From an uncultured Pelagibacteraceae bacterium (GTDB lineage: Bacteria; Pseudomonadota; Alphaproteobacteria; Pelagibacterales; Pelagibacteraceae): a DNA stretch of 35,659 nucleotides. Position 1 is the first letter of the stretch. Every line of letters begins with the position of its first letter. The notes beneath the pieces are model-generated. The model was not told the origin of the DNA. It ran no database searches and saw only the letters and a program-made list of their open reading frames with translations. A program made the translations under genes and the position numbers. The stretch is taken from NCBI GenBank assembly GCA_902598825.1, contig CACKDD010000009.1, positions 1 through 35,659 on the forward strand. The letters are read 5' to 3'. Shown here one piece after another: positions 26,725 to 34,224 of this stretch.

Positions 26725-28045
26725 CAGCCTTCAAAGTTCCTTTTGATGATTTATTTAATGCTTGATCTAGATCTTCTATAATATCATCAATATGTTCTAA
26801 ACCGATACATAGCCTAACATAACTTTGAGTCACACCAGATGCTGCAAGCTCTTTGTCATTTAACTGACTATGGGTTGTGCTAGCTGGATGAATTGCTAAA
26901 CTTCTAGCATCCCCAATATTTGCAACATGATAAAACATTTTTAGAGATTCTATAAATCTTTTGCCAGCTTCAAAACCACCTTTTAGTTCAATACCTACCA
27001 TAGGCCCATTTCCACCTTTAAGATATTTTTTGGCTCTATCAGCAATAAGTTTATCGTGTTCAGTAGAAAATATTACTTTAGTTACTTCTTTATGTTTTTT
27101 TAAATAATCAACAACTTTTTGTGCATTTTCACAATGTTGTTTCATTCTTAAAGCTACAGTTTCAAGTCCTTGAATTATAGAAAATGCATTATCTGGTGAA
27201 CACGCTGACCCTAAATCTCTTAATAAACAAACTCTAGCTCTCACTGCAAAAGGTATGTTTGCCCCAGTAAGTTCTGGTACAACCTTACCCCAAATAGCCC
27301 CACTATAACTGGCATCAGGTTCGTTAAATAAGGGTTGTCTTTTTGGATCTGCAGTCCAGTCAAAATTACCACTATCAACAATACTCCCTGCTATAGCAGT
27401 ACCGTGTCCACCAATATATTTTGTTAGAGAGTGAATTACGACAGCTGCACCATGTTCAATGGGTTTACATAGTATAGGAGCTGCTGTGTTATCCATTATT
27501 AAGGGGATATTATATTTTCTTCCTATGTCAGACACTTCTTTAATTGGAAATACTCTTAAATACGGATTTGGTAGAGTTTCTCCATAAAAAGCTCTAGTCT
27601 TATCATTAATAGATTTCTCAAAATTTTTAGGGTCTTTAGGGTCTGCATATCTAATTTCAATACCAAGTTTACTTAAAGTGTGGGTAAATAAAGAGACAGT
27701 ACCACCATAAAGATCGGTAGAACTAATTATATTATCTCCGGCTTGGGCAACATTCAATACTGAAAATAGTGAAGCAGTTTGTCCTGATGCTACCGTCAAA
27801 CAAGCCAAACCTCCTTCAAGAGCTGCAATTCTTTTCTCTAATACATCGTTAGTAGGGTTCATTATTCTTGTGTAAATATTACCAAATTCTTTTAAAGCAA
27901 AGAGATTTGCGGCATGATCTACACTTTTAAACTGATATGATGTAGTTCTATAGATAGGAACGGCTACTGCATTGGTTGTTGGGTCACTTCTATAGTCACC
28001 TCCATGAATGGCTATAGTTTCTGGGTTATTTCTTTTTTTTGTCAT
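26717..28045 (-). CDS. metY: O-acetylhomoserine aminocarboxypropyltransferase (sulfhydrylase)
   Basis: A 442-residue PLP enzyme that replaces the acetyl group of O-acetylhomoserine with sulfide, giving homocysteine, or with methanethiol, giving methionine. PLP Lys209 is in VVIHSLTKYIGGHG. Other anchors are NIYTRIMNPTNDVLEKRIAALEGG, ASGQTA and the C-terminal YVRLCIGLEHIDDIIEDL. The upstream leader holds two SAM aptamers, so expression should fall when SAM is high. Cultured SAR11 cells are known to need reduced sulfur, so use of sulfide or methanethiol from organic sulfur would fit; that is inference. Confidence 0.95.
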   Translation of the reverse strand: MTKKRNNPETIAIHGGDYRSDPTTNAVAVPIYRTTSYQFKSVDHAANLFALKEFGNIYTRIMNPTNDVLEKRIAALEGGLACLTVASGQTASLFSVLNVAQAGDNIISSTDLYGGTVSLFTHTLSKLGIEIRYADPKDPKNFEKSINDKTRAFYGETLPNPYLRVFPIKEVSDIGRKYNIPLIMDNTAAPILCKPIEHGAAVVIHSLTKYIGGHGTAIAGSIVDSGNFDWTADPKRQPLFNEPDASYSGAIWGKVVPELTGANIPFAVRARVCLLRDLGSACSPDNAFSIIQGLETVALRMKQHCENAQKVVDYLKKHKEVTKVIFSTEHDKLIADRAKKYLKGGNGPMVGIELKGGFEAGKRFIESLKMFYHVANIGDARSLAIHPASTTHSQLNDKELAASGVTQSYVRLCIGLEHIDDIIEDLDQALNKSSKGTLKAVS

Positions 28046-28048
28046 TTT

Positions 28049-28106
28049 ACTCCTTTTTTAGTGCTTTAACTAAATGTAAGGCGCACAATATAGTTCAAAT
28101 GCCTAC
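28049..28106 (-). promoter_or_regulatory. SAM-V riboswitch aptamer overlapping the metY ribosome-binding site
   Basis: Read on the minus strand, AGGC and GCCT form P1 around the loop TTTGAACTATATTGTGC. A linker then leads to AAAGCACTAAAAAAGGAGT, just before the metY ATG. This is the SAM-V layout: the CUAAAAA(A)GG strand lines the ligand pocket, and the AAGGAGT Shine-Dalgarno sequence is part of the pseudoknot with ACT in the loop. Binding of SAM would therefore hide the ribosome-binding site. Recognition is by motif and context from memory of the class; no covariance model was run. Confidence 0.85.
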
Positions 28107-28121
28107 CGACTGTTTTATGAA

Positions 28122-28170
28122 AATTCCTTTTTAGCAGTTTTACGCCCGCAATAGGATCAAATCGGCAAGT
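28122..28170 (-). promoter_or_regulatory. SAM-II-type riboswitch aptamer, upstream member of a tandem
   Basis: On the minus strand, TGCC and GGCG form P1 around GATTTGATCCTATTGC, followed by AACTGCTAAAAAGGAA. The loop TCCT can pair with AGGA in a pseudoknot. Both the GATTTxAxCxTATTGC loop and the GCTAAAAAGG strand match the SAM-II class. It lies about 16 bases upstream of the SAM-V aptamer. The published model for this tandem gives SAM-II a transcription role, but I see no U-tract between the two aptamers here, so that role is not evident from sequence. Confidence 0.8.
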
Positions 28171-28213
28171 AATTTCTAGCATATATGAACAAATATTCAA
28201 GGTAAATATCAAA

Positions 28214-28241
28214 TTGACTTTGAAGTTAATAATAGTATTAA
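28214..28241 (+). promoter_or_regulatory. Promoter of rplM-rpsI
   Basis: TTGACT (28214-28219) and TATTAA (28236-28241) are 16 bases apart. The predicted start lies only a few bases before the rplM ATG at 28252, so the leader would be about four bases with no Shine-Dalgarno. The region is shared with the divergent metY riboswitch transcript. Confidence 0.6.
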
Positions 28242-28251
28242 TCCTCGCACA

Positions 28252-28710
28252 ATGACTAAATTCGTAAAAAAAGACCAGATAAACTCATCATGGTATGAAA
28301 TAGATGCTACAAATGCAGTTGTTGGAAGATTAGCTACAATTGTTTCTAAAATTATAAGAGGAAAAAATAAAACTACTTACACACCCCATATGGATAACGG
28401 TGATTTTGTTGTAGTTAAAAATATAGAACAAGCAAAATTTACAGGCAAAAAGTTTCAAGATAAGAAATATTTTAGACATACTGGTCATCCAGGGGGGATA
28501 AAAGAAACTACACCAGAAAAACTTCACGAAAAAAAACCTGGTGAAACACTTAAATTAGCTGTTAAGAGAATGTTACCTGGTGGTGTTTTAGGAAGAAAGC
28601 AGCTTACAAAACTAAAGATTTATGCTGGTAATGAACATCCACATGCTTCTCAAAACCCTAAAGTTATAGAATTAAATAAATTAAATAATAAAAATATTGT
28701 AAGAAATTAA
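28252..28710 (+). CDS. rplM: Large ribosomal subunit protein uL13
   Basis: A 152-residue ribosomal protein. It shows the family's ATNAVVGRLATIVSKIIRGKNK near residues 19-40, YTPHMDNGDFVVVKN, and the hallmark AVKRMLPGGVLGRKQLTKLKIYAGNEHPH. It abuts rpsI with no gap, the universal rplM-rpsI pair. It has its own promoter upstream. Confidence 0.97.
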   Translation: MTKFVKKDQINSSWYEIDATNAVVGRLATIVSKIIRGKNKTTYTPHMDNGDFVVVKNIEQAKFTGKKFQDKKYFRHTGHPGGIKETTPEKLHEKKPGETLKLAVKRMLPGGVLGRKQLTKLKIYAGNEHPHASQNPKVIELNKLNNKNIVRN

Positions 28711-29148
28711 ATGGAAAATACTCAATCAACTCCAAAAACTCCTAAAATAAAGTTAGATTTTAAAGATAGTAAATATGCAACAGGAAGAAGAAAAACTTCT
28801 ATAGCAAGAGTTTGGTTAAAAAAGGGTTCGGGAAAAATTTATGTTAATGGTAAACTTTTTAGCGACTATTTTGCTAGTGATAATCATAAAATGCAAATTA
28901 CAAGACCTTTTGAACTGATCAATCAAGCAACTGATTATGACGTGAGATGTAGTGTAAAAGGTGGTGGACCAACAGGTCAAGCTGGAGCAATGGTACATGG
29001 TATATCTAAAGCATTAGTATTATTTGACGAAAATCTTAAATCTACTCTTAGAACTGAAAAATTGACCACTAGAGATTCTAGGGCAGTCGAGAGAAAAAAA
29101 CCTGGAAGAAGAAAAGCTAGAAGAAGCTTCCAGTTCTCTAAAAGATAA
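28711..29148 (+). CDS. rpsI: Small ribosomal subunit protein uS9
   Basis: A 145-residue ribosomal protein. YATGRRKTSIARVWLKKGSGKIYVNGK is the N-terminal signature, GGGPTGQAGAMVHGISKAL is central, and the C-terminal RDSRAVERKKPGRRKARRSFQFSKR is the tail that reaches the P-site tRNA. A run of eight T follows two bases after the stop; no hairpin precedes it. Confidence 0.97.
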   Translation: MENTQSTPKTPKIKLDFKDSKYATGRRKTSIARVWLKKGSGKIYVNGKLFSDYFASDNHKMQITRPFELINQATDYDVRCSVKGGGPTGQAGAMVHGISKALVLFDENLKSTLRTEKLTTRDSRAVERKKPGRRKARRSFQFSKR

Positions 29149-29170
29149 TTTTTTTTTAATTTTAAACTGT

Positions 29171-29176
29171 TATAAT
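29171..29176 (+). promoter_or_regulatory. Candidate -10 box of argC (leaderless)
   Basis: A perfect TATAAT lies exactly five bases before the argC ATG in a 33-base gap. No TTGACA-like box is seen at the right distance. The predicted transcript would begin at the start codon. The spacing is identical to that at dapA and the RSH gene. Confidence 0.45.
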
Positions 29177-29181
29177 ATAAA

Positions 29182-30204
29182 ATGCCTAAGCTTAACGTGT
29201 TAGTCGCTGGTTCAACTGGCTATATTGGAATTCAACTAATTAAATTATTAGTCAAACATAAGTATGTAAGAATTAAATACTTATGTGGAAATTCTTCAGT
29301 TGGAAAAAAAATTTCAAGTTATGACAATTTAAGATCCTTTAAAAACTTACCCAAAATTATCAGGTTTGATAAAAAATACTTAAAGAATGTTGATGTAGTA
29401 TTTACAGCTTTGCCTAATGGTGAGGCTCAAGTTATTTCAAAAGATTTGAGTGATAAAAATGTATTAATTGATTTAGCAGCAGATTTTAGATTAGAAAAAG
29501 CATCTGATTATAAAAGATGGTATAATCAAAAACATAAAGCTTTAGCTAATATTAAAAAAAGTATTTATTCTTTACCTGAAATAACAGGTAAAAAAGTAAA
29601 AAATTTTAAAATAATTTCTTGTCCAGGATGTTATCCAACTTCAATTCTTATACCACTACTTCCATTATTAAAGAGTAAATTGATTAAAAAAAATAATATT
29701 ATTATTGACTCTAAATCTGGATATTCTGGAGCGGGTAGAGGTGTTCATAAAAAATTTAAAGATAAAAATTTATATGAATCTCTTAGCGCTTATGGAATTG
29801 GCTCCCACAGACATAATCCTGAAATAGATCAAATGATTAAAAGATTCACAAAGGTAAAATCTATTTTTGATTTTACTCCACATTTATCACCAATGTTTAG
29901 AGGAATATTAAGTACTATTTACGTAGATTTGAATAAATCTAGCTCACAATCGAAAATTATTAAAACTTTGTCTAATTTTTATAAGAAATCTACTTTTGTA
30001 AAAATAATGAGTAAAGATAAGTTGATAAGTACTAATGATGTAATTAATTCAAATAATTGTCATATTTCTATTTGTAAAACAAAAAATAAAAATAGAATAA
30101 TAATACTATCTGCAATAGACAATTTGATTAAAGGTGGGGCAGGTCAAGCAATTCAAAATATGAATATAAAATATGGCTTTCCAATAAATGCAGGTTTGAA
30201 ATGA
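29182..30204 (+). CDS. argC: N-acetyl-gamma-glutamyl-phosphate reductase
   Basis: A 340-residue NADPH-dependent enzyme for the third step of arginine synthesis. The Rossmann loop is VLVAGSTGYIGIQLIKLL. The catalytic Cys lies in IISCPGCYPTSILIPLLPL, followed by IDSKSGYSGAGRG and YGIGSHRHNPEI. The C-terminal IDNLIKGGAGQAIQNMN motif is intact. In alphaproteobacteria argC often follows rplM-rpsI. The stop overlaps the next small gene by four bases (ATGA). Confidence 0.96.
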   Translation: MPKLNVLVAGSTGYIGIQLIKLLVKHKYVRIKYLCGNSSVGKKISSYDNLRSFKNLPKIIRFDKKYLKNVDVVFTALPNGEAQVISKDLSDKNVLIDLAADFRLEKASDYKRWYNQKHKALANIKKSIYSLPEITGKKVKNFKIISCPGCYPTSILIPLLPLLKSKLIKKNNIIIDSKSGYSGAGRGVHKKFKDKNLYESLSAYGIGSHRHNPEIDQMIKRFTKVKSIFDFTPHLSPMFRGILSTIYVDLNKSSSQSKIIKTLSNFYKKSTFVKIMSKDKLISTNDVINSNNCHISICKTKNKNRIIILSAIDNLIKGGAGQAIQNMNIKYGFPINAGLK

Positions 30205-30428
30205 GAATTTTAGTGTATTTTGGTTTAGCTATTGTTATTAGTAATTGTTCGTTAAACCAAGATTCTAAATACTGGACAGAAGGTAGTATAAAAAAAAAAG
30301 TAGATAACCAAAAATTAATAAAGATTATTGAAAAATCAAGTGATATTAGATTAATGTCTGTTGATGAATATAAGATTTATGTAGATGATTATATTAAAAA
30401 AAGTAAATTTCCGGATATAAATCAATGA
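30201..30428 (+). CDS. Small putative lipoprotein of unknown function
   Basis: A 75-residue protein I do not recognise. MRILVYFGLAIVISNC looks like a short lipoprotein signal with Cys16 in a plausible lipobox, giving a mature part of about 60 residues that is charged and soluble (DSKYWTEGSIKKKVDNQKLIK and a Lys/Asp-rich end). It is locked between argC and hom by ATGA overlaps on both sides, so it is very likely translated. Nothing in it suggests an enzyme. It may be a SAR11-specific envelope protein. Confidence 0.7.
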   Translation: MRILVYFGLAIVISNCSLNQDSKYWTEGSIKKKVDNQKLIKIIEKSSDIRLMSVDEYKIYVDDYIKKSKFPDINQ

Positions 30429-31810
30429 ATAAGACGATTAACATTGCTGTAGTTGGTTTGGGTCAAGTTGGTATATATCTTTATAATGAACTGAACTCTA
30501 AAAAAAAACAAATTGAAATTAAGACTGGAAAAAAAATTAGTATAGTTGCTATTTCAGCAAAAAATAAAAATAAGAAAAGACGATTTAAAATTGATAAGAA
30601 AATTTTTTACTCAAATCCCTTAAAGATATTTAAATCAAAAAAAATTGATATATTATTTGAATCAATTGGACTGCCAGACGGTATTTCCAAAAAAGTTGTA
30701 GAAACTGCTTTAAAAAACAAAGTTAATGTTATAACTCCCAATAAAGCTTTAATAGCAAAACATGGAGATTATCTCTCTAAATTAGCAGAAAAAAATAGAG
30801 TAAATTTAGAGTTTGAAGCTTCTGTTGCTGGAGGAATACCTATCTTAAGAACTATAAAAGAAAGTTTGGCAACAAATAAAATTAGCAAAGTGTATGGAAT
30901 ACTGAATGGTACTACTAATTATATTTTATCTGAAATGGAAAATAGCAATGAAACTTTTGATAAAGTCTTAAAAAAAGCTCAAAAACTTGGGTATGCTGAA
31001 CCAGATAATCCAAAGTTAGATTTAAATGGTTTTGATGCTTTTGCTAAAATTAAAATATTATCTGCTCTTTCTTTCAATACAAAAATTTCTAAACATAAAT
31101 GTATAATGGAAGGAATTGAAAATATAAAATTAGAGGATATAAAAATAGCTAATCAGTTAGGTCTTAGAGTTAAATTACTTGGAATTTCTGAAATTATTAA
31201 TGGTCAATTATTTGAGACAGTACATCCAAGTTTAGTAAGTAAAAATACATACATAGGAAATGTTAGTGGTGTTATGAATGCAGTTATTACTGAAGGTAAA
31301 CCAGTAGGACAGAGTGTTTTACAAGGAGAGGGTGCTGGACCTGGTCCAACATCGTCATCTTTATTAGCAGATCTATTATCTATTTTACGAGGTAGTACTA
31401 AATACCCTTTTGGCATTTCTTCTTATAAAAGAAGATCTATTAAGCCATTTAATAATGATAATTATACTAATTCTTTATATCTTAGATTCGAGGTCAATGA
31501 TAAACAGGGTGTTCTTTCATTAATAACAAATAGACTAGCAAAATATAAAATTTCAGTAAAAAGAATAATTCAAACACCTGATAAAAAGAATAAGAAAGCA
31601 ACTATTGTAATTATTACCCATAAAACAACAGAAATTAACGCAAGAAATTGTTTATCAATATTTAAAAAAAATAAGAACATTCTTAAATTTCCAACATTAA
31701 TTAGACTATACAATTTATGGAAATCTATTTTAAACTTTTTGAGGTTTTATTTCCTGTTTTTTTTGTTGTTGGTATTGGATATTATTTGGGTAAAAAAAAT
31801 CCAAAAATAG
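30425..31810 (+). CDS. hom: Homoserine dehydrogenase with hydrophobic C-terminal extension
   Basis: A 461-residue enzyme reducing aspartate semialdehyde to homoserine, the branch to threonine and methionine. Visible features: NAD-binding VAVVGLGQVGIYLYNEL; EASVAGGIPILRTIKESLATN; GILNGTTNYILSEM; YAEPDNPKLDLNGFDAFAKIKIL; and GEGAGPGPTSSSLLADL. A C-terminal ACT domain follows (about 355-430). The family normally ends soon after FPTLIRL. Here the frame continues for about 30 residues, mostly hydrophobic (FYLFFLLLVLDIIWV core), inside the next gene. Its product feeds MetY. Confidence 0.94.
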   Translation: MNKTINIAVVGLGQVGIYLYNELNSKKKQIEIKTGKKISIVAISAKNKNKKRRFKIDKKIFYSNPLKIFKSKKIDILFESIGLPDGISKKVVETALKNKVNVITPNKALIAKHGDYLSKLAEKNRVNLEFEASVAGGIPILRTIKESLATNKISKVYGILNGTTNYILSEMENSNETFDKVLKKAQKLGYAEPDNPKLDLNGFDAFAKIKILSALSFNTKISKHKCIMEGIENIKLEDIKIANQLGLRVKLLGISEIINGQLFETVHPSLVSKNTYIGNVSGVMNAVITEGKPVGQSVLQGEGAGPGPTSSSLLADLLSILRGSTKYPFGISSYKRRSIKPFNNDNYTNSLYLRFEVNDKQGVLSLITNRLAKYKISVKRIIQTPDKKNKKATIVIITHKTTEINARNCLSIFKKNKNILKFPTLIRLYNLWKSILNFLRFYFLFFLLLVLDIIWVKKIQK

Positions 31811-32619
31811 ACACAACTTTTATTGCTAATTTTGCTGCTAACGTTGGTACTCCAGCAATGATTATTTATGCTTTAAATCCAGTAAATATTTCATTCAATA
31901 TCTTTCTCAATTATTTTTGGTATTACGCATTAGCTATTTGTGGATTCATGATTACAGGAATAATAATATTATTCCTTTTAAAAACCAAAGACATTATTAG
32001 AGAATTACCTCCATTAACAATGCCCAATACTGGGAATATGGGCTTACCGATATGTTTATTTGCTTATGGTTCACAAGGTCTTGGTGTTTCAGCAGCAATA
32101 TCTGCATTAATTATTTTATGCCACTTTACACTGGGTGTATTTTTAGCTGACAGAAAATTTAGTTTAAATGTCATACTTAAGAGTCCTCCCTTTTACGCAA
32201 TTATAATTGCTATATTTTTACTTTATTATGATTTAGAACTCCCAGGATTTGTTGAAAATACTACCTTTCTATTAATGTATGCAACAATTTTTCTGATTTT
32301 AATGTCGTTAGGAATTGCTTTAACTAGATTAAAGGTCTTTTCACTAAATAAAGCAGTATTCTCCTCTATAGGTCGAGTAATCGTTGGTCCTATAATAGGA
32401 TATTTATTAATCCTATATTTTAATCTAGAAGGATTTGCCGCTGGCGTTTTATTAATTCAATGTTCAATGCCAAGTGCTGTTCTCAATTATCTTGTAGCAT
32501 CAATATATTCACCTAAAAAGATTGTTGATAGTGTTGCTAGTACTATTGTTGTTTCAACACTTATGTCATTTATAACTGTTCCAATAGTTGTATTCTTTGC
32601 TTTAAAATACTTTAATTAA
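31717..32619 (+). CDS. Auxin-efflux-carrier (AEC) family transporter
   Basis: A 300-residue membrane protein with about ten helices. The first helix is LFEVLFPVFFVVGIGYYLGK and the conserved TMPNTGNMGLPICLFAYG lies near residue 105, typical of the bacterial AEC/bile-acid-like fold; the late VLLIQCSMPSAVLNYLVA is also a family motif. Substrate is unknown; bacterial members move malonate or other organic acids. ATG 31717 is needed to include the first helix, so 94 bases overlap hom in another frame. Confidence 0.85.
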   Translation: MEIYFKLFEVLFPVFFVVGIGYYLGKKNPKIDTTFIANFAANVGTPAMIIYALNPVNISFNIFLNYFWYYALAICGFMITGIIILFLLKTKDIIRELPPLTMPNTGNMGLPICLFAYGSQGLGVSAAISALIILCHFTLGVFLADRKFSLNVILKSPPFYAIIIAIFLLYYDLELPGFVENTTFLLMYATIFLILMSLGIALTRLKVFSLNKAVFSSIGRVIVGPIIGYLLILYFNLEGFAAGVLLIQCSMPSAVLNYLVASIYSPKKIVDSVASTIVVSTLMSFITVPIVVFFALKYFN

Positions 32620-32639
32620 TCTATATCCTTCTTCAATAG

Positions 32640-33491
32640 ATGAAGGCTATAACTTTTAATTTATTAGCTTGGATAATGCTTCCTATAATGGATGGATTTG
32701 CAAAATATTTAAGTGCAGAGCTACCTGTTTTACAAATTACTTGGGCAAGATATTTTTTTACTGTTGTTTTTACTCTACCGATCATGTTTTTCTTTTTTAG
32801 GCAAAATTTAGTTTGGACTGATAAACCTAAATTACAATTTATTAGAGGTTTAATTTTACTTTGTGCAAATATTTGTTTTTTTTATGCAATATCAGTTATA
32901 TCTTTGGCTAAGGCATTAACTTTAGCATTTATTGCTCCATTAATTGTTACTGCTTTCTCACCAATTTTTCTAAAAGAAAAAGTTGGTTTTAGAAGATGGG
33001 CAGCAGTAATTATTGGATTTGTAGGTTCGTTGGTAGTTATTAGACCAGGATTTGTAGAAATTAATTTAGCAAGTTTGGCTGCACTTGGCACAGGAGTTAT
33101 GTATGGATTTTATTTAATTATTACTCGTAAACTTAGCACTTCAGACAATCCTTTATTAACTTTATTATTAACTGGTGTAGTAGGGGCCATAATAATATCT
33201 ATTGTAATGCCTTTTGTGTGGGTTAAGCCTAGCCTAAATCAGTGGTCTATGATGGCTGCTATAGGTATATTTGCCTGTATAGGGCATTTATTCCTAATAT
33301 TGTCTCTCAAATATGCTGATGCTTCTAAATTAGCTCCATTTAGCTATTTTGAAATAATTACTAATATTATTATAGGGTATTATTTCTTTGGTGATTTTCC
33401 AGATAATTGGACTTTCCTAGGATTATTTATTATTGTATTAAGTGGTATCTACATCTCCAGAAGAGAGAACTTAGTTAAAAAATTAACATAA
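32640..33491 (+). CDS. EamA/DMT-family permease
   Basis: A 283-residue inner-membrane protein with ten predicted helices in two EamA repeats. The first repeat has ITWARYFFTVVFTLP, FYAISVISLAKALTLAFIAPLIVTAFSPIFLKEKVG and GFVGSLVVIRPG, and the second has LILSLKYADASKLAPFSYFEIITNIIIGYYFFGDFPDN. This is the drug/metabolite exporter type; the substrate cannot be told from sequence. It starts 20 bases after the AEC gene and may be cotranscribed. Confidence 0.88.
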   Translation: MKAITFNLLAWIMLPIMDGFAKYLSAELPVLQITWARYFFTVVFTLPIMFFFFRQNLVWTDKPKLQFIRGLILLCANICFFYAISVISLAKALTLAFIAPLIVTAFSPIFLKEKVGFRRWAAVIIGFVGSLVVIRPGFVEINLASLAALGTGVMYGFYLIITRKLSTSDNPLLTLLLTGVVGAIIISIVMPFVWVKPSLNQWSMMAAIGIFACIGHLFLILSLKYADASKLAPFSYFEIITNIIIGYYFFGDFPDNWTFLGLFIIVLSGIYISRRENLVKKLT

Positions 33492-33922
33492 TAGGTCTAA
33501 TTTATTTACTAATAGCTAAAGTATTACATTAAGTATTTATTTTAAATTATTGTTTTTATTGTATTTTTTATAATGTAAAATATTATAAAATTAAGAGTTA
33601 TTTAAAATATTAATACACATAATTTCTTCAATGAGTTCTTAATTTTTGCTAAAAAAAGAAAAATATTAAAAAATCCAACAAAATTAAGCTTTTTTACCCG
33701 TATCAAATAAGAAATTGATTGAAAAATAGGGTGCTCTAAAAGTGTTGATATAGTTGAATAGTAGAGCGATGCACTAATTGAATATACCATTTAAACGGCC
33801 ATAGAGGGGTCTATTTTAAGTGTAGCCTCATATATGGTACAACTGAAGGGTGAAATTTACTTATTTACAAGAAATCAATTAAAAAGATCAAAAAATGTTG
33901 ATTTTACTGACTTTTTTAATAT
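33492..33922 (+). other. Gene-poor stretch after the permease gene
   Basis: No convincing coding sequence is seen in about 430 bases, unusual for this otherwise packed window. The left part is extremely A/T-rich and includes a 9-base all-A/T hairpin (TTTTATAAT/ATTATAAAA, 33566-33590). The right part, from about 33696, is less A/T-rich and contains several nested stems, listed separately. A 62-codon minus-strand reading frame at 33602-33790 has no recognisable features and I do not count it. Confidence 0.6.
33696..33850. other. Candidate structured element (strand unknown)
   Basis: Several pairings cluster here. ACCCgTAT (33696-33703) pairs with ATAGGGT (33726-33732) with one bulge; GCTCT (33733-33737) pairs with AGAGC (33763-33767). 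A nested hairpin follows: TACCAT (33785-33790) with ATGGTA (33834-33839), inside it GGC (33797-33799) with GCC (33825-33827), and inside that ATAGA-GGGG-TCTAT (33801-33814). GC content is raised compared with the flanks. It could be a small RNA or a relic of a mobile element. No family is recognised. Confidence 0.35.
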
Positions 33923-33944
33923 AAAAAAGCCCTAAAATAGAGCT
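33923..33944 (-). terminator. Intrinsic terminator of the alkyltransferase gene
   Basis: On the minus strand, AGCTC and GGGCT form a five-pair stem around TATTTTA, followed by six T. The hairpin begins within the stop codon region of the gene. It is the clearest intrinsic terminator in the window. Confidence 0.7.
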
Positions 33945-34218
33945 AAATCGCTACCTTTTCAGATCTAAGTAATTTAAGCTTTTGCTTAATTCCACCTCTC
34001 CCAGAGTAACCTCCAAGAGCTCCATCAGATCTAATTACTCTATGACAGGGTATTTTTGGGGCATATGGGTTTTTTGCACAAGCATTAGCAACAGCACGAG
34101 CCGATTTAGGGCTTTTTATGCTAATAGCCACCTGTTTATAAGTTTTTATCTTACCTTTTGGTATTGTTTTTAGGTATTTCCAGACTTTTAATTGAAATTT
34201 AGTACCCTTAAGTATCAT
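33943..34218 (-). CDS. Minimal O6-alkylguanine-DNA alkyltransferase domain protein
   Basis: A 91-residue protein made of only the C-terminal DNA-binding/alkyl-acceptor domain of Ogt/MGMT. It begins FQLKVWKYLKTIPKGKIKTYKQVA (helix-turn-helix entry, Tyr27), has the Arg finger in SARAVANACAKN (Arg41), and the acceptor Cys58 in IPCHRVIRSDGALGGYSGR. An in-frame TAA lies directly before the ATG, so the missing N-terminal domain is not upstream in frame. The acceptor Cys is present, unlike classical alkyltransferase-like (Atl) proteins, so it may directly repair O6-alkylguanine. The GC-rich hairpin region immediately upstream may be its leader. Confidence 0.88.
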   Translation of the reverse strand: MILKGTKFQLKVWKYLKTIPKGKIKTYKQVAISIKSPKSARAVANACAKNPYAPKIPCHRVIRSDGALGGYSGRGGIKQKLKLLRSEKVAI

Positions 34219-34224
34219 TTATCT

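Noticed and set aside
33602..33790. 62-codon minus-strand reading frame in the gene-poor region
   Set aside because: It has no recognisable motif and no Shine-Dalgarno, runs through the candidate hairpins, and its Leu/Phe/Ile/Lys-rich content is what random A/T-rich DNA gives.
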